64,000 bases of DNA, from positions 1,798,001 through 1,862,000 of the forward strand of contig NZ_CP012268.1 of assembly GCF_001277195.1 (NCBI RefSeq). Direction: 5' to 3'. Of this stretch, positions 1 to 6,675 are shown one piece after another. The notes below the pieces were generated by a model that was given only the letters and a program-made list of their open reading frames with translations, ran no database searches and was not told the origin of the DNA. Both the position numbers and the translations under genes were made by a program. How positions within the stretch are numbered: position 1 is the first letter of the stretch; the number at the start of each line of letters is the position of its first letter. Source of the stretch: Cronobacter muytjensii ATCC 51329. Lineage in GTDB: Bacteria > Pseudomonadota > Gammaproteobacteria > Enterobacterales > Enterobacteriaceae.

Positions 1-2
1 TC

Positions 3-1004
3 GGCGAAGTGCTGAGCGTTGCGAAAGATCATCTGGATGTCGAAACCACCGAGCCGCTCGCTAATGGCGACGGGCTGAACGTCATGATCAAGCGCGAAGT
101 GGTGGGTTTTCGCGTTAACGTGGCGGAAAAAACCGGCGAAAACCGCTATCGCGTTTTCCCGAACGAGATGCCCGCCGCGCTGAAAACCCTGCGCCCGCGC
201 CACACGCTTAACCGCAATCTCGATCACAACTGGCAGCAGGCGCTGCTGAAAACCTCCAGCGAGCGCCGCGTGGCGGTGGATATCGAGCTTGGCGGCTGGC
301 AGGAACAGCTAATTCTGACCTTAACCAGCGAAGACGGCGTCAGCGTGACGCATACGCTGGACGGGCAGTTCGACGAGGCCAATAACCCGGATAAAGCGCT
401 GACCAGCCTGAAAGAGGGCCTGGCGAAACTGGGGCAGACTATCTATTTCGCCCGCGACGTGCAGATTACGCTTCCGGGCGCGCTGTTCGTGCCGAACGGC
501 CAGCTCAACGCCTTGCGCCGCGAGGCTGTCGAGGCGCTGGACGCCGCGCGTCTGGCGAATTACCAGCGCGGCGTGCGCAAGCCGGTTTCCGTGCCGCCGC
601 CGGTCTATCCGGAAACGCACCTGAGCTTCCTCGCCAACGTCTATAACCATAAAGCGCGTGAATTTTATCAGCGCTATGGCGTGCAGCTGATTGATGCCGC
701 TTATGAAGCGCACGAAGAAAAAGGCGACGTGCCGGTGATGATCACCAAACACTGCCTGCGCTTTGCCTTTAACCTCTGTCCGAAACAGGCGAAGGGCAAC
801 ATCAAGAGCTGGAAGGCGACGCCGATGCAGCTGGTGCACGGCGACGAAGTGCTGACGCTGCGCTTTGACTGCAAACCCTGTGAAATGCACGTGGTCGGCA
901 AAATCAAAAACCACATCCTGAAAATGCCGCACCCCGGCAGCGTGGTAGCCTCCATCAGCCCGGAAGATCTGCTGAAAACCCTGCCGAAACGCAAGGGCGC
1001 CTGA
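3..1004 (+). CDS. rlhA: 23S rRNA 5-hydroxycytidine C2501 synthase RlhA (YdcP), C-terminal part
   Basis: The gene enters from the left edge, so its N-terminal half and true start lie outside the window. The visible 334 codons match the C-terminal half of the roughly 650-residue U32 peptidase-like protein YdcP/RlhA. This enzyme hydroxylates C2501 of 23S rRNA and depends on iron-sulfur biogenesis. Near the end there are paired cysteines, HCLRFAFNLC and then DCKPC, a pattern suited to a metal or Fe-S site; that ligand role is inference. The GTG at position 9 is internal, because the frame is open back to position 3. A strong terminator follows the stop. Identification rests on recalled family similarity and is confident. 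Confidence 0.9.
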   Translation, partial: GEVLSVAKDHLDVETTEPLANGDGLNVMIKREVVGFRVNVAEKTGENRYRVFPNEMPAALKTLRPRHTLNRNLDHNWQQALLKTSSERRVAVDIELGGWQEQLILTLTSEDGVSVTHTLDGQFDEANNPDKALTSLKEGLAKLGQTIYFARDVQITLPGALFVPNGQLNALRREAVEALDAARLANYQRGVRKPVSVPPPVYPETHLSFLANVYNHKAREFYQRYGVQLIDAAYEAHEEKGDVPVMITKHCLRFAFNLCPKQAKGNIKSWKATPMQLVHGDEVLTLRFDCKPCEMHVVGKIKNHILKMPHPGSVVASISPEDLLKTLPKRKGA

Positions 1005-1020
1005 TTCGCCTATCCGTAAA

Positions 1021-1048
1021 AGCCAGAGCATGCGCTCTGGCTTTTTTA
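1021..1048 (+). terminator. Rho-independent terminator of rlhA
   Basis: A perfect 9-bp stem (AGCCAGAGC, 1021-1029, with GCTCTGGCT, 1034-1042) closes a 4-base loop and runs into six T. It begins 16 bases after the rlhA stop codon. Confidence 0.9.
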
Positions 1049-1157
1049 TGCCTGTTATCCCCGCATTTGCTGACGAAACCCGCAAAAACTGGCCGTTCTC
1101 CAGGCAATTACGCCGCTTCGCTTAAAAATAGGGTTGTCAGAATACCGCAATTCAAAC

Positions 1158-1177
1158 TACTGTATATAAACACAGTA
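1158..1177 (+). promoter_or_regulatory. LexA (SOS) operator of umuDC
   Basis: CTGT at 1160-1163 and ACAG at 1172-1175 are separated by 8 A/T-rich bases and flanked by TA on both sides, giving an essentially consensus SOS box. It lies 32 bp upstream of the umuD start, as expected for LexA repression. A TTGTCA at 1134-1139 may be the -35 element; I could not fix the -10. Confidence 0.93.
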
Positions 1178-1209
1178 AACAATAACATAATAAACGGATG
1201 GAGCACGCC

Positions 1210-1629
1210 ATGTTAATGATGCGTCTCTTACCACAGCCTGATGCCGAAGGGCTGCCGCTGTTTCTGGAGAAGGTGGCCTGCGGTTTTCCGTCTCCCGCGC
1301 AGGATTACATTGAAAAGCGCGTGAGCCTGGATGCGCACTGTATTGTGCATCCCAACGCGACCTATTTTCTCCGGGCGTCTGGCGAGTCGATGAACGGCGC
1401 CGGCATTGAGGATGGCGATCTGCTGGTGGTCGACAGCGCCCTGAAGCCGCAGGAGGGCGATATCGTCGTCGCGGCGCTGGAAGGGGAGTTCACGGTAAAA
1501 ACCCTGCGTCTGCGCCCGGTGGCGCAGCTGGTGCCAATGAACCCGGATTTCCCGCCCATTACGCTTGCAGGCGACGGCGAACTGGTGATTTTCGGCGTGG
1601 TGACCTGGGTGTTGAAAAAGAGGCGCTGA
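1210..1629 (+). CDS. umuD: DNA polymerase V subunit UmuD
   Basis: SOS mutagenesis protein. RecA-stimulated self-cleavage yields UmuD', which joins UmuC in the translesion polymerase Pol V. With the ATG at 1210 the protein has 139 residues. The cleavage pair then falls at Cys24-Gly25 and the catalytic dyad at Ser60 (GESM) and Lys97 (TVK), all at the E. coli positions. An upstream in-frame ATG at 1198 would add four residues, but GGAG at 1200-1203 is correctly spaced for 1210. A LexA box precedes the gene, and umuC starts one base after the stop, so the two form an SOS operon. All catalytic residues are present, so the protein should be functional. Confidence 0.95.
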   Translation: MLMMRLLPQPDAEGLPLFLEKVACGFPSPAQDYIEKRVSLDAHCIVHPNATYFLRASGESMNGAGIEDGDLLVVDSALKPQEGDIVVAALEGEFTVKTLRLRPVAQLVPMNPDFPPITLAGDGELVIFGVVTWVLKKRR

Positions 1630-1630
1630 C

Positions 1631-2899
1631 ATGTACGCGCTGGTCGACGTCAACAGCTTTTATGCCTCCTGCGAGACGGTGTTTCGCCCGGATCTTAGGG
1701 ATAAGCCTGTCGTGGTGCTGAGCAATAACGACGGCTGCGTCATTGCCCGCAGCCGTCAGGCGAAAGCGCTCGGCATCACGATGGCGGAGCCTTATTTCAA
1801 ACAGCGCGCGCTGTTCGAGCGCCACCGGGTGGCGGTCTTTAGTTCCAACTACGCTTTTTACGCCGACATGAGCAAACGCGTGATGGATATTCTCGAAGAG
1901 ATGTCGCCGCAAGTGGAGATCTACTCGATCGATGAGGCGTTTATCGATCTGCGCGGCGTCAGCAACGTGATGGCGCTGACGGAATTTGGACAGGAGATCC
2001 GCGACAGGCTCTGGCGCGAAACCCATCTGCCGGTGGGCGTCGGCATCGCGCCCACCAAAACCCTCGCCAAGCTTGCCAATCTCGCCACGAAAAAATGGCC
2101 GAAGTCGGGCGCGGTGGTGGATCTCTCCGATCCGGCCCGGCTGCGCCGGGCGCTGGCGCATTTTGACGTGGACGAAGTGTGGGGCGTTGGCCGCCGGCTC
2201 AGCAAAAAGCTCAACGTAATGGGCATCAACACCGCGTTTGATTTGGCGAACAGCCCGGCGTGGGTTATCCGCAAAAACTTCAACGTGGTGCTGGAGCGCA
2301 CCGTGCGCGAGCTGCGCGGCGAGCCGTGTCTGGGGCTGGATGAGTTTACCGCGCCGAAGCAGCAGATAGTCTGCAGCCGCTCGTTTGGCTACCGCGTGAC
2401 CGACTATCAGGATATGCGTCAGGCGGTCTGCGCCTGGGCCGAGCGCGCGGCGGAAAAGCTGCGTCAGGAGCATCAGTTCTGCCGCCAGGTGGCGGTGTTT
2501 ATCCGCACCAGTCCGCATGACGATCCGCAGGCGCGCTACAGCAATCAGGCGCTCGGCCAGGCGCTGACGCCCACCAACGACACCCGCGATATCGTCCGTC
2601 TGGCGGTGAGCGCGCTGGACGCCATCTGGCGCGAAGGTTATCGCTACATCAAGGCGGGCGTCATGCTGGGGGATTTTTTCAGCCAGGGCGTGGCGCAACT
2701 GAATCTGTTTGATGAGCATCTGCCGCAGGCCAACAGCGCGCCGCTGATGCATTTGCTGGATGAATATAATCGCTCCGGCAAGGGCAAGCTCTGGTTCGCA
2801 GGCCAGGGCATCGTCAAACCCTGGGCGATGAAGCGTGAATTTCTCTCACCCGGCTATACCACGCGTTTCAGCGAGCTGCCGCGCGCGAGCGTGTGGTGA
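1631..2899 (+). CDS. umuC: DNA polymerase V catalytic subunit UmuC
   Basis: Y-family error-prone polymerase, 422 residues as in E. coli. The metal-binding residues are visible: Asp6 in LVDVNSFYAS, and Asp101-Glu102 in YSIDEAFIDL. A QLNLF motif near the C terminus fits the beta-clamp-binding peptide that recruits Pol V to the replisome. The start lies one base after the umuD stop, so the genes are translationally coupled and share the LexA-controlled promoter. The 3' end overlaps the tail of a convergent degenerate reading frame by 46 bp. No damage is seen in the coding sequence. Confidence 0.95.
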   Translation: MYALVDVNSFYASCETVFRPDLRDKPVVVLSNNDGCVIARSRQAKALGITMAEPYFKQRALFERHRVAVFSSNYAFYADMSKRVMDILEEMSPQVEIYSIDEAFIDLRGVSNVMALTEFGQEIRDRLWRETHLPVGVGIAPTKTLAKLANLATKKWPKSGAVVDLSDPARLRRALAHFDVDEVWGVGRRLSKKLNVMGINTAFDLANSPAWVIRKNFNVVLERTVRELRGEPCLGLDEFTAPKQQIVCSRSFGYRVTDYQDMRQAVCAWAERAAEKLRQEHQFCRQVAVFIRTSPHDDPQARYSNQALGQALTPTNDTRDIVRLAVSALDAIWREGYRYIKAGVMLGDFFSQGVAQLNLFDEHLPQANSAPLMHLLDEYNRSGKGKLWFAGQGIVKPWAMKREFLSPGYTTRFSELPRASVW

Positions 2900-3735
2900 T
2901 CCGTTCTGTAACGGGGCAGGACCGCGCAAGAGAAGGGCGGCCTCACGCCTCGCGCTAACCCCGCTTCTGGCGCTGATTTCTGTTCCGCCAGTTGCTGGCG
3001 GAACCACGCCATAAACCGCTGCGTTCGCGCGATGAACTTGTCGGGCGCATCGCCAGGCGTGCGGCTTTCACGTAAAACGTCGTTTAACTCGTGGACTTTT
3101 GACGGGTACTTTTTGGCGAACAGCGCCAGGTAATCTTCCAGCGTATCTGGCCAGTCAGTGTCATCGTCGGCGCGAAGTAAATTCGTCGCGCGAATACGTT
3201 TTCCGGCGGCCGCGCGTTGGAACGGTATACGGCCCTTTTCATCAGGCTGTCCTGAAAGCGCCGCGATATCAGCGTTTATCACGGCAACGACATCGCCGTT
3301 AACAGCCTGCGCAATGGTTCGTGATGGCCTGAAACGCGCGAAACGCTGTGAAAGATCCTCGCCATAAAGACAGCGGCAGTGATGCTTTAACCAGTAGCTC
3401 CAGCTATCAAGATTGTCTGGCGCAAGCACCCCGGCGACGCTGCCGATAGCGAAATCGATTTTGCTCACCACCGGAAACGCCGCCTCCATTTCCTGTTTGA
3501 TGGCGGCCAACTGCGCGCTTTCCGCTTCGGTGGCGGTGTGCGTCAGGATGAGGCAGAGTTCGAGGTCGGATATGCCCACAACGGCGTTACCGCGCGCGAC
3601 GCTACCGTAAGACGCTGTAAAGCGTATCTCCCGGACGGCGCGCCAGGGCGTTTATCACCCATCCACTACCTCGCGGAAAGCGGGCTGAAGCGCAGTCTGC
3701 GGCAGTATGCGAATAAATCCGTCGGCATCGGTCAT
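2854..3735 (-). pseudogene. Nucleotidyltransferase-domain protein, frameshifted
   Basis: A minus-strand frame starts at ATG 3735 and runs 25 codons to ...FREVVD. It then meets two consecutive stops (TGA TAA, 3657-3652) and reopens in the same frame at about 3640. From there it carries the nucleotidyltransferase signature YGSVARGNAVVGISD followed by LELCLIL. Between about 3659 and 3610 the shifted frame reads VINALARRPGDTLYSV, which fits the missing segment. Two compensating indels near 3658 and 3607 therefore explain the damage. The downstream 241 codons are open, but their last part runs into umuC, so the original stop may also be lost. Family members act as aminoglycoside or other nucleotidyltransferases; the substrate here is unknown. 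It may be inactive, or the indels may be sequencing errors. Confidence 0.6.
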
Positions 3736-3796
3736 GGCGGGGCATATTCTCTACAGCTTGACGTCTTCAGAAGCGCATGAATAAACCAGGGCGTGT

Positions 3797-4207
3797 TCAG
3801 CAGCGCTCCACCAGGGCAAACTCTTCAAACATCAGCAGCATGTCTTTCGCGAAACAACCCGCGCGGGTAAAAAACGCTTCATGCTCATGGCGCCAGTATG
3901 CGAGGCTTAAATCGCCTTCGCCTTCCAGCGCCGCCAGCGTGTCGGTCACGTCGCAAAACGCGACCATCCGCAGCGTGTGGGTGCGGATCACGCACAGCGG
4001 CTCGCCCGCGCCGTTGAGGATAATATGGTAATCCCCCGGCAGGGTTGGCTCCGCGTCCTGGCGCCAGGCGTGATAATCGCTACAGGTCGCGCGCTTAGCG
4101 CCGCTTGCCACCAGTGCGCCCAGCTCGTCCGCCATGTGCGGTGAATCGCCGAAACTCCAGGCGCGCGCGCCGGGATATTTCTGTTGCAGGTCGTGTTGCG
4201 TTGTCAT
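3797..4207 (-). CDS. ASCH-domain protein
   Basis: Small 136-residue protein with the ASCH fold pattern of the DUF984/YqfB-like group. It has an N-terminal WSFGDSP segment, then an ATCSD stretch, PGDYHIILNGAGEPLCVI, and a C-terminal acidic-aromatic region (AYWRHEHEAFF). ASCH proteins are proposed RNA-binding or coactivator-like domains, and some relatives are amidohydrolases. No specific substrate can be assigned. It stands alone, between the degenerate nucleotidyltransferase gene and the divergent mdtJI leader. The ATG at 4207 follows a GGGAAG ribosome-binding site about 6 bases upstream. Family assignment is fairly secure; function is unknown. Confidence 0.7.
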   Translation of the reverse strand: MTTQHDLQQKYPGARAWSFGDSPHMADELGALVASGAKRATCSDYHAWRQDAEPTLPGDYHIILNGAGEPLCVIRTHTLRMVAFCDVTDTLAALEGEGDLSLAYWRHEHEAFFTRAGCFAKDMLLMFEEFALVERC

Positions 4208-4473
4208 ATTTCTTCCCTGTTAAAATAATGTAGAAAATTATCATACTGGCTGAATAAACGTTCGCCAATGATTATTTAATCGCTGGCCATGCGTAAATAA
4301 TCGTGCCCTGAAAATAAGCCACTGTTCTCTGGTTCAATAAAAAATAAACCGTGCCGTAAAGTAGTGTAAACGGGTTGAGAAAAGTCTAACGGCATGGTTT
4401 AATTCAGCCGTGTTTGACTACCGAGGACAATTTTGATCCGCAACGACGAGAAGCAAGACCGCGGATAAATTGA
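4208..4473. other. Divergent intergenic region, ASCH gene / mdtJI leader
   Basis: A 266-bp A/T-rich stretch must contain the promoters for both neighbours. A TTGACT at 4414-4419 could be a -35 element for the rightward transcript, but no well-spaced -10 follows. No ORF, repeat or terminator is evident. Confidence 0.4.
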
Positions 4474-4584
4474 ATGATTATGGACAACCAGTTCAATCGC
4501 TTTATTTCATCGTTTTACGCTTTTTCCACTCTTTCCTCTGCCGTCTTTCCTTGCGGCGAACAGCACTGGCGCAACGCGCTGTAG
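4474..4584 (+). CDS. mdtU: Candidate leader peptide MdtU upstream of mdtJI
   Basis: A 36-codon ORF (34 codons if the second ATG at 4480 is used) lies in the long mdtJ leader and ends 153 bp before mdtJ. It reads MIMDNQFNRF..., is rich in Phe and Ser, and ends CGEQHWRNAL. In E. coli a short upstream ORF called mdtU precedes mdtJI and has been tied to spermidine-dependent control. Position and size agree, but I matched it by context rather than by alignment. The ribosome-binding site is weak (GCGGAT, about 8 bases before 4474), which would suit a regulatory uORF. The start codon is uncertain. Confidence 0.45.
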   Translation: MIMDNQFNRFISSFYAFSTLSSAVFPCGEQHWRNAL

Positions 4585-4737
4585 TCAGGTTCTCTCTTTT
4601 TATCGGCCTGGGCCGCCCCTGTGCGCCCGAACGGTTTTGTCATTTTTTATCACGTCGTTTTAAGACGCCGTTTTTTATGACGTGTCGCTACGCGTCATCA
4701 GATACGCCTGTGTATTTTTTCAGGCAGGAGAGAGACC
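4585..4737 (+). promoter_or_regulatory. mdtJI leader with alternative hairpins
   Basis: Between the uORF stop and mdtJ lie overlapping complementary segments. CGTC (4653-4656) can pair with GACG (4664-4667) just before a six-T run at 4671-4676. The larger CACGTC (4651-4656) can instead pair with GACGTG (4679-4684). GACG (4679-4682) can also pair with CGTC (4693-4696). Mutually exclusive pairings next to a T-tract resemble an attenuator. This is inference from sequence only. Confidence 0.4.
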
Positions 4738-5097
4738 ATGTTTTACTGGATTTTATTAGCCCTGGCGATTGTCGCCGAAATTACCGGAACGCTGTCATTA
4801 AAATGGGCAAGTGTGGGCGGTGGCCACGCCGGATTTATTTTAATGCTGGTGATGATTTCCCTTTCTTATATTTTTCTTTCTTTTTCGATTAAGCGTATTG
4901 CGCTCGGTGTGGCGTATGCCCTGTGGGAAGGCGTTGGGATTGTCTTAATTACACTCTTCAGCGTCCTGCTGTTTAACGAAACGCTGACGCTGCAAAAAGG
5001 GCTGGGTCTGCTGGTATTGATTGCCGGGATCCTGCTGATTAAAACCGGCACCCAGACGCAGCCCCGTAAACCGGAGGTGCGCCATGTCGCAGGTTGA
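4738..5097 (+). CDS. mdtJ: Spermidine export SMR protein MdtJ
   Basis: Small multidrug resistance family membrane protein of 119 residues with four predicted transmembrane helices. It carries the SMR hallmark Glu in helix 1 (AIVAEITGT) and the VAYALWEGVG motif in helix 3. MdtJ and MdtI form a heteromeric inner-membrane exporter of spermidine. GGAGAGAGACC precedes the ATG at 4738. The last 14 bases overlap the mdtI start, so the genes are translationally coupled. A long leader with a candidate uORF precedes it. Together with speG in this window it covers both export and acetylation of spermidine. Confidence 0.94.
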   Translation: MFYWILLALAIVAEITGTLSLKWASVGGGHAGFILMLVMISLSYIFLSFSIKRIALGVAYALWEGVGIVLITLFSVLLFNETLTLQKGLGLLVLIAGILLIKTGTQTQPRKPEVRHVAG

Positions 5098-5413
5098 ATT
5101 ACAGCATATCCTCTGGCTGCTGCTGGCAATTGGCCTCGAAATTATCGCCAATATCTGGCTGAAATTTTCCGACGGCTTTCGTCGCCCGGTGTATGGCGTG
5201 GCCTCGCTGCTGGCGGTGCTGGCCGCCTTTAGCGCGCTCGGTCAGGCGGTGAAGGGCATTGATCTCGCCGTGGCGTATGCGCTGTGGGGCGGGTTCGGGA
5301 TTGCGGCCACGGTCGCGGCGGGCTGGATAATGTTCGGCCAGCGCCTGAATCGCAAAGGCTGGGTGGGCCTCGGGCTGCTGCTGGTGGGAATGGTGATTAT
5401 CAAGCTGGCGTAA
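5084..5413 (+). CDS. mdtI: Spermidine export SMR protein MdtI
   Basis: The second half of the MdtJI exporter: 109 residues, the E. coli length, with four transmembrane helices. It has the membrane Glu in LAIGLEIIAN and the VAYALWGGFG motif in helix 3. The start overlaps mdtJ by 14 bp, giving coupled translation and equal subunit production. A terminator follows 17 bases after the stop. SMR pairs of this kind work only as heteromers, so the two genes should be read as one functional unit. Confidence 0.94.
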   Translation: MSQVELQHILWLLLAIGLEIIANIWLKFSDGFRRPVYGVASLLAVLAAFSALGQAVKGIDLAVAYALWGGFGIAATVAAGWIMFGQRLNRKGWVGLGLLLVGMVIIKLA

Positions 5414-5430
5414 CGCGAGCAAAAAACAAG

Positions 5431-5454
5431 AGGGGCGCTGAGCGCCCCTTTTTT
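5431..5454. terminator. Rho-independent terminator after mdtI
   Basis: AGGGGCGC (5431-5438) pairs with GCGCCCCT (5442-5449) around a TGA loop, followed by six T. It also has an A-run on its left side, so it may serve the convergent ydgD as well. Confidence 0.85.
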
Positions 5455-5459
5455 ATTCT

Positions 5460-6281
5460 TTATTCGTCCGCCAGGGCTTCAAGCCGCTCGCGAAAGCCGG
5501 TGACCGCAATCGCCCGGTTATCGGCGCGCCAGCGGTCTTTGGCGGCAGGCGCGGAGCTCTGTACGCCAATCAGTTGCCAGCCGCTGTCGGTGCGCAGCAT
5601 CAGCGGCGAGCCGCTGTCGCCGGGCAGCGTGTCGCACTGATGCGCCAGCACGGAACGCTGCGCCCAGCCCGTTATCAGGCAATCCTGATGGCTGTAGAGC
5701 GCGTCGAGATGATCTTCCGGATAGCCTGATTGCGTCACGCGGCGGCTCGTGGCCTTCAACGCGCTGTTCAGCGCCGCGCGGTCGCCCTCAAAGAGCGGCA
5801 GCGGCGTCAGGCCCGACGGCGGATTGCGCAGGATAATCAACCCGAAATCTTCAGGCGCGGCGGATGAAGGCACTATCCAGCCTTCGCCGTCGGCTTTCAG
5901 CTTGCGACCGAGGGACGGCGCGACGCGCCCTTCAATGCTGTGGATCTCATAGCGCCACTTGCCCTTTTGCGACACAAAACGCAGCGCCACCGGGCGATCC
6001 GCCGTGCCGTCCGGCGGCGAGAGCAGGCAGTGGCCAGCGGTCAGCGCCAGATGGGGAGAGATGAGCGTGGCGGTGCACAGGTTGCCGCTCTCGGTTTCGA
6101 GCTGGCCGATAGCGTCCCAGGGGGAAGAGGCCGGGTCCGGCACGGGCGTGCGGTCATCATGGCCAAAAAAGAGGGTTTGCACCTCGCTGGCGGCGTCAGA
6201 GGCGTCATCCCCCTCGTCGGCGTGTGTACTAAAAGCAGGTAATAATAGCGATCCCAGTAACAAGAAAACGGTTTTGCGCAT
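5460..6281 (-). CDS. ydgD: Trypsin-like serine peptidase YdgD
   Basis: A 273-residue exported protein of the S1 trypsin family. A signal peptide (MRKTVFLLLG... cut near FSTHA-DE) directs it to the periplasm. The catalytic triad is complete: His84 in LTAGHC, Asp145 in PEDFGLIIL and Ser223 in GDSGSPL. Paired cysteines flank the core and may form disulfides. Substrates are unknown. The length equals that of E. coli YdgD, and the position next to mdtI is conserved. It lies downstream of the tiny gene ydgU on the same strand, with about 100 bp between them. Convergent with mdtJI. Confidence 0.9.
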   Translation of the reverse strand: MRKTVFLLLGSLLLPAFSTHADEGDDASDAASEVQTLFFGHDDRTPVPDPASSPWDAIGQLETESGNLCTATLISPHLALTAGHCLLSPPDGTADRPVALRFVSQKGKWRYEIHSIEGRVAPSLGRKLKADGEGWIVPSSAAPEDFGLIILRNPPSGLTPLPLFEGDRAALNSALKATSRRVTQSGYPEDHLDALYSHQDCLITGWAQRSVLAHQCDTLPGDSGSPLMLRTDSGWQLIGVQSSAPAAKDRWRADNRAIAVTGFRERLEALADE

Positions 6282-6384
6282 ATCACTCTCTGGTGGGGCA
6301 ATTATGATTATTAAAGTAACCCTGTGAGGTAACTATAGACGTGACGCGAGCAAAGTGAGAATAAAATCAGCGTGCTAGCGTGGT

Positions 6385-6465
6385 TTACCAGTAAAAAAAG
6401 GCCGTCAGCGCGCCGCACAACAGCAGCAGCGTCAGGATTATCTCAAACTGATAACGGCGGATCAT
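6385..6465 (-). CDS. ydgU: Small membrane protein YdgU (26 aa)
   Basis: A 26-codon ORF on the minus strand, starting at ATG 6465 behind an excellent Shine-Dalgarno (GGAGG, 7-base spacing). It has a short basic-aromatic head (MIRRYQFE), one hydrophobic helix (IILTLLLLCGALTAFFYW), and then a stop. Size, topology and position beside ydgD match the E. coli small protein YdgU, which lies between asr and ydgD. It should be a single-pass inner-membrane protein of unknown function. In this genome asr is not next to it. It is too short for routine gene calling, so it may be unannotated. Confidence 0.75.
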   Translation of the reverse strand: MIRRYQFEIILTLLLLCGALTAFFYW

Positions 6466-6639
6466 GTCGGGCCTCCGGAAATCGCAGCCCGCGCGTCCGG
6501 CGCAAACGGCAACGCGCGTGCCTGAGCGCGCAGGCCTGACCAAAGCGGCGAAAAAAAACGGCGGGGCGTGGCAGGACTATAAAGGCGCGGCGGGGCGGGC
6601 GTCCGTAGGTGATTAGTATCGGCGTGTAACGGAATGTAC

Positions 6640-6664
6640 AGCGCCGGGCGCAGGGCCCGGCGCT
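6640..6664 (-). terminator. GC-rich inverted repeat after the M32 peptidase gene
   Basis: AGCGCCGGG (6640-6648) pairs perfectly with CCCGGCGCT (6656-6664), just 3' of the carboxypeptidase stop. No T-run follows on the minus strand, so it may be an mRNA-stabilising hairpin rather than an intrinsic terminator. Confidence 0.5.
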
Positions 6665-6675
6665 GAGGAGCGCGG

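Noticed and set aside
3538..3780. Plus-strand ORF across the broken nucleotidyltransferase gene
   Set aside because: Its translation has no recognisable features and it exists only because the antisense gene is GC-rich.
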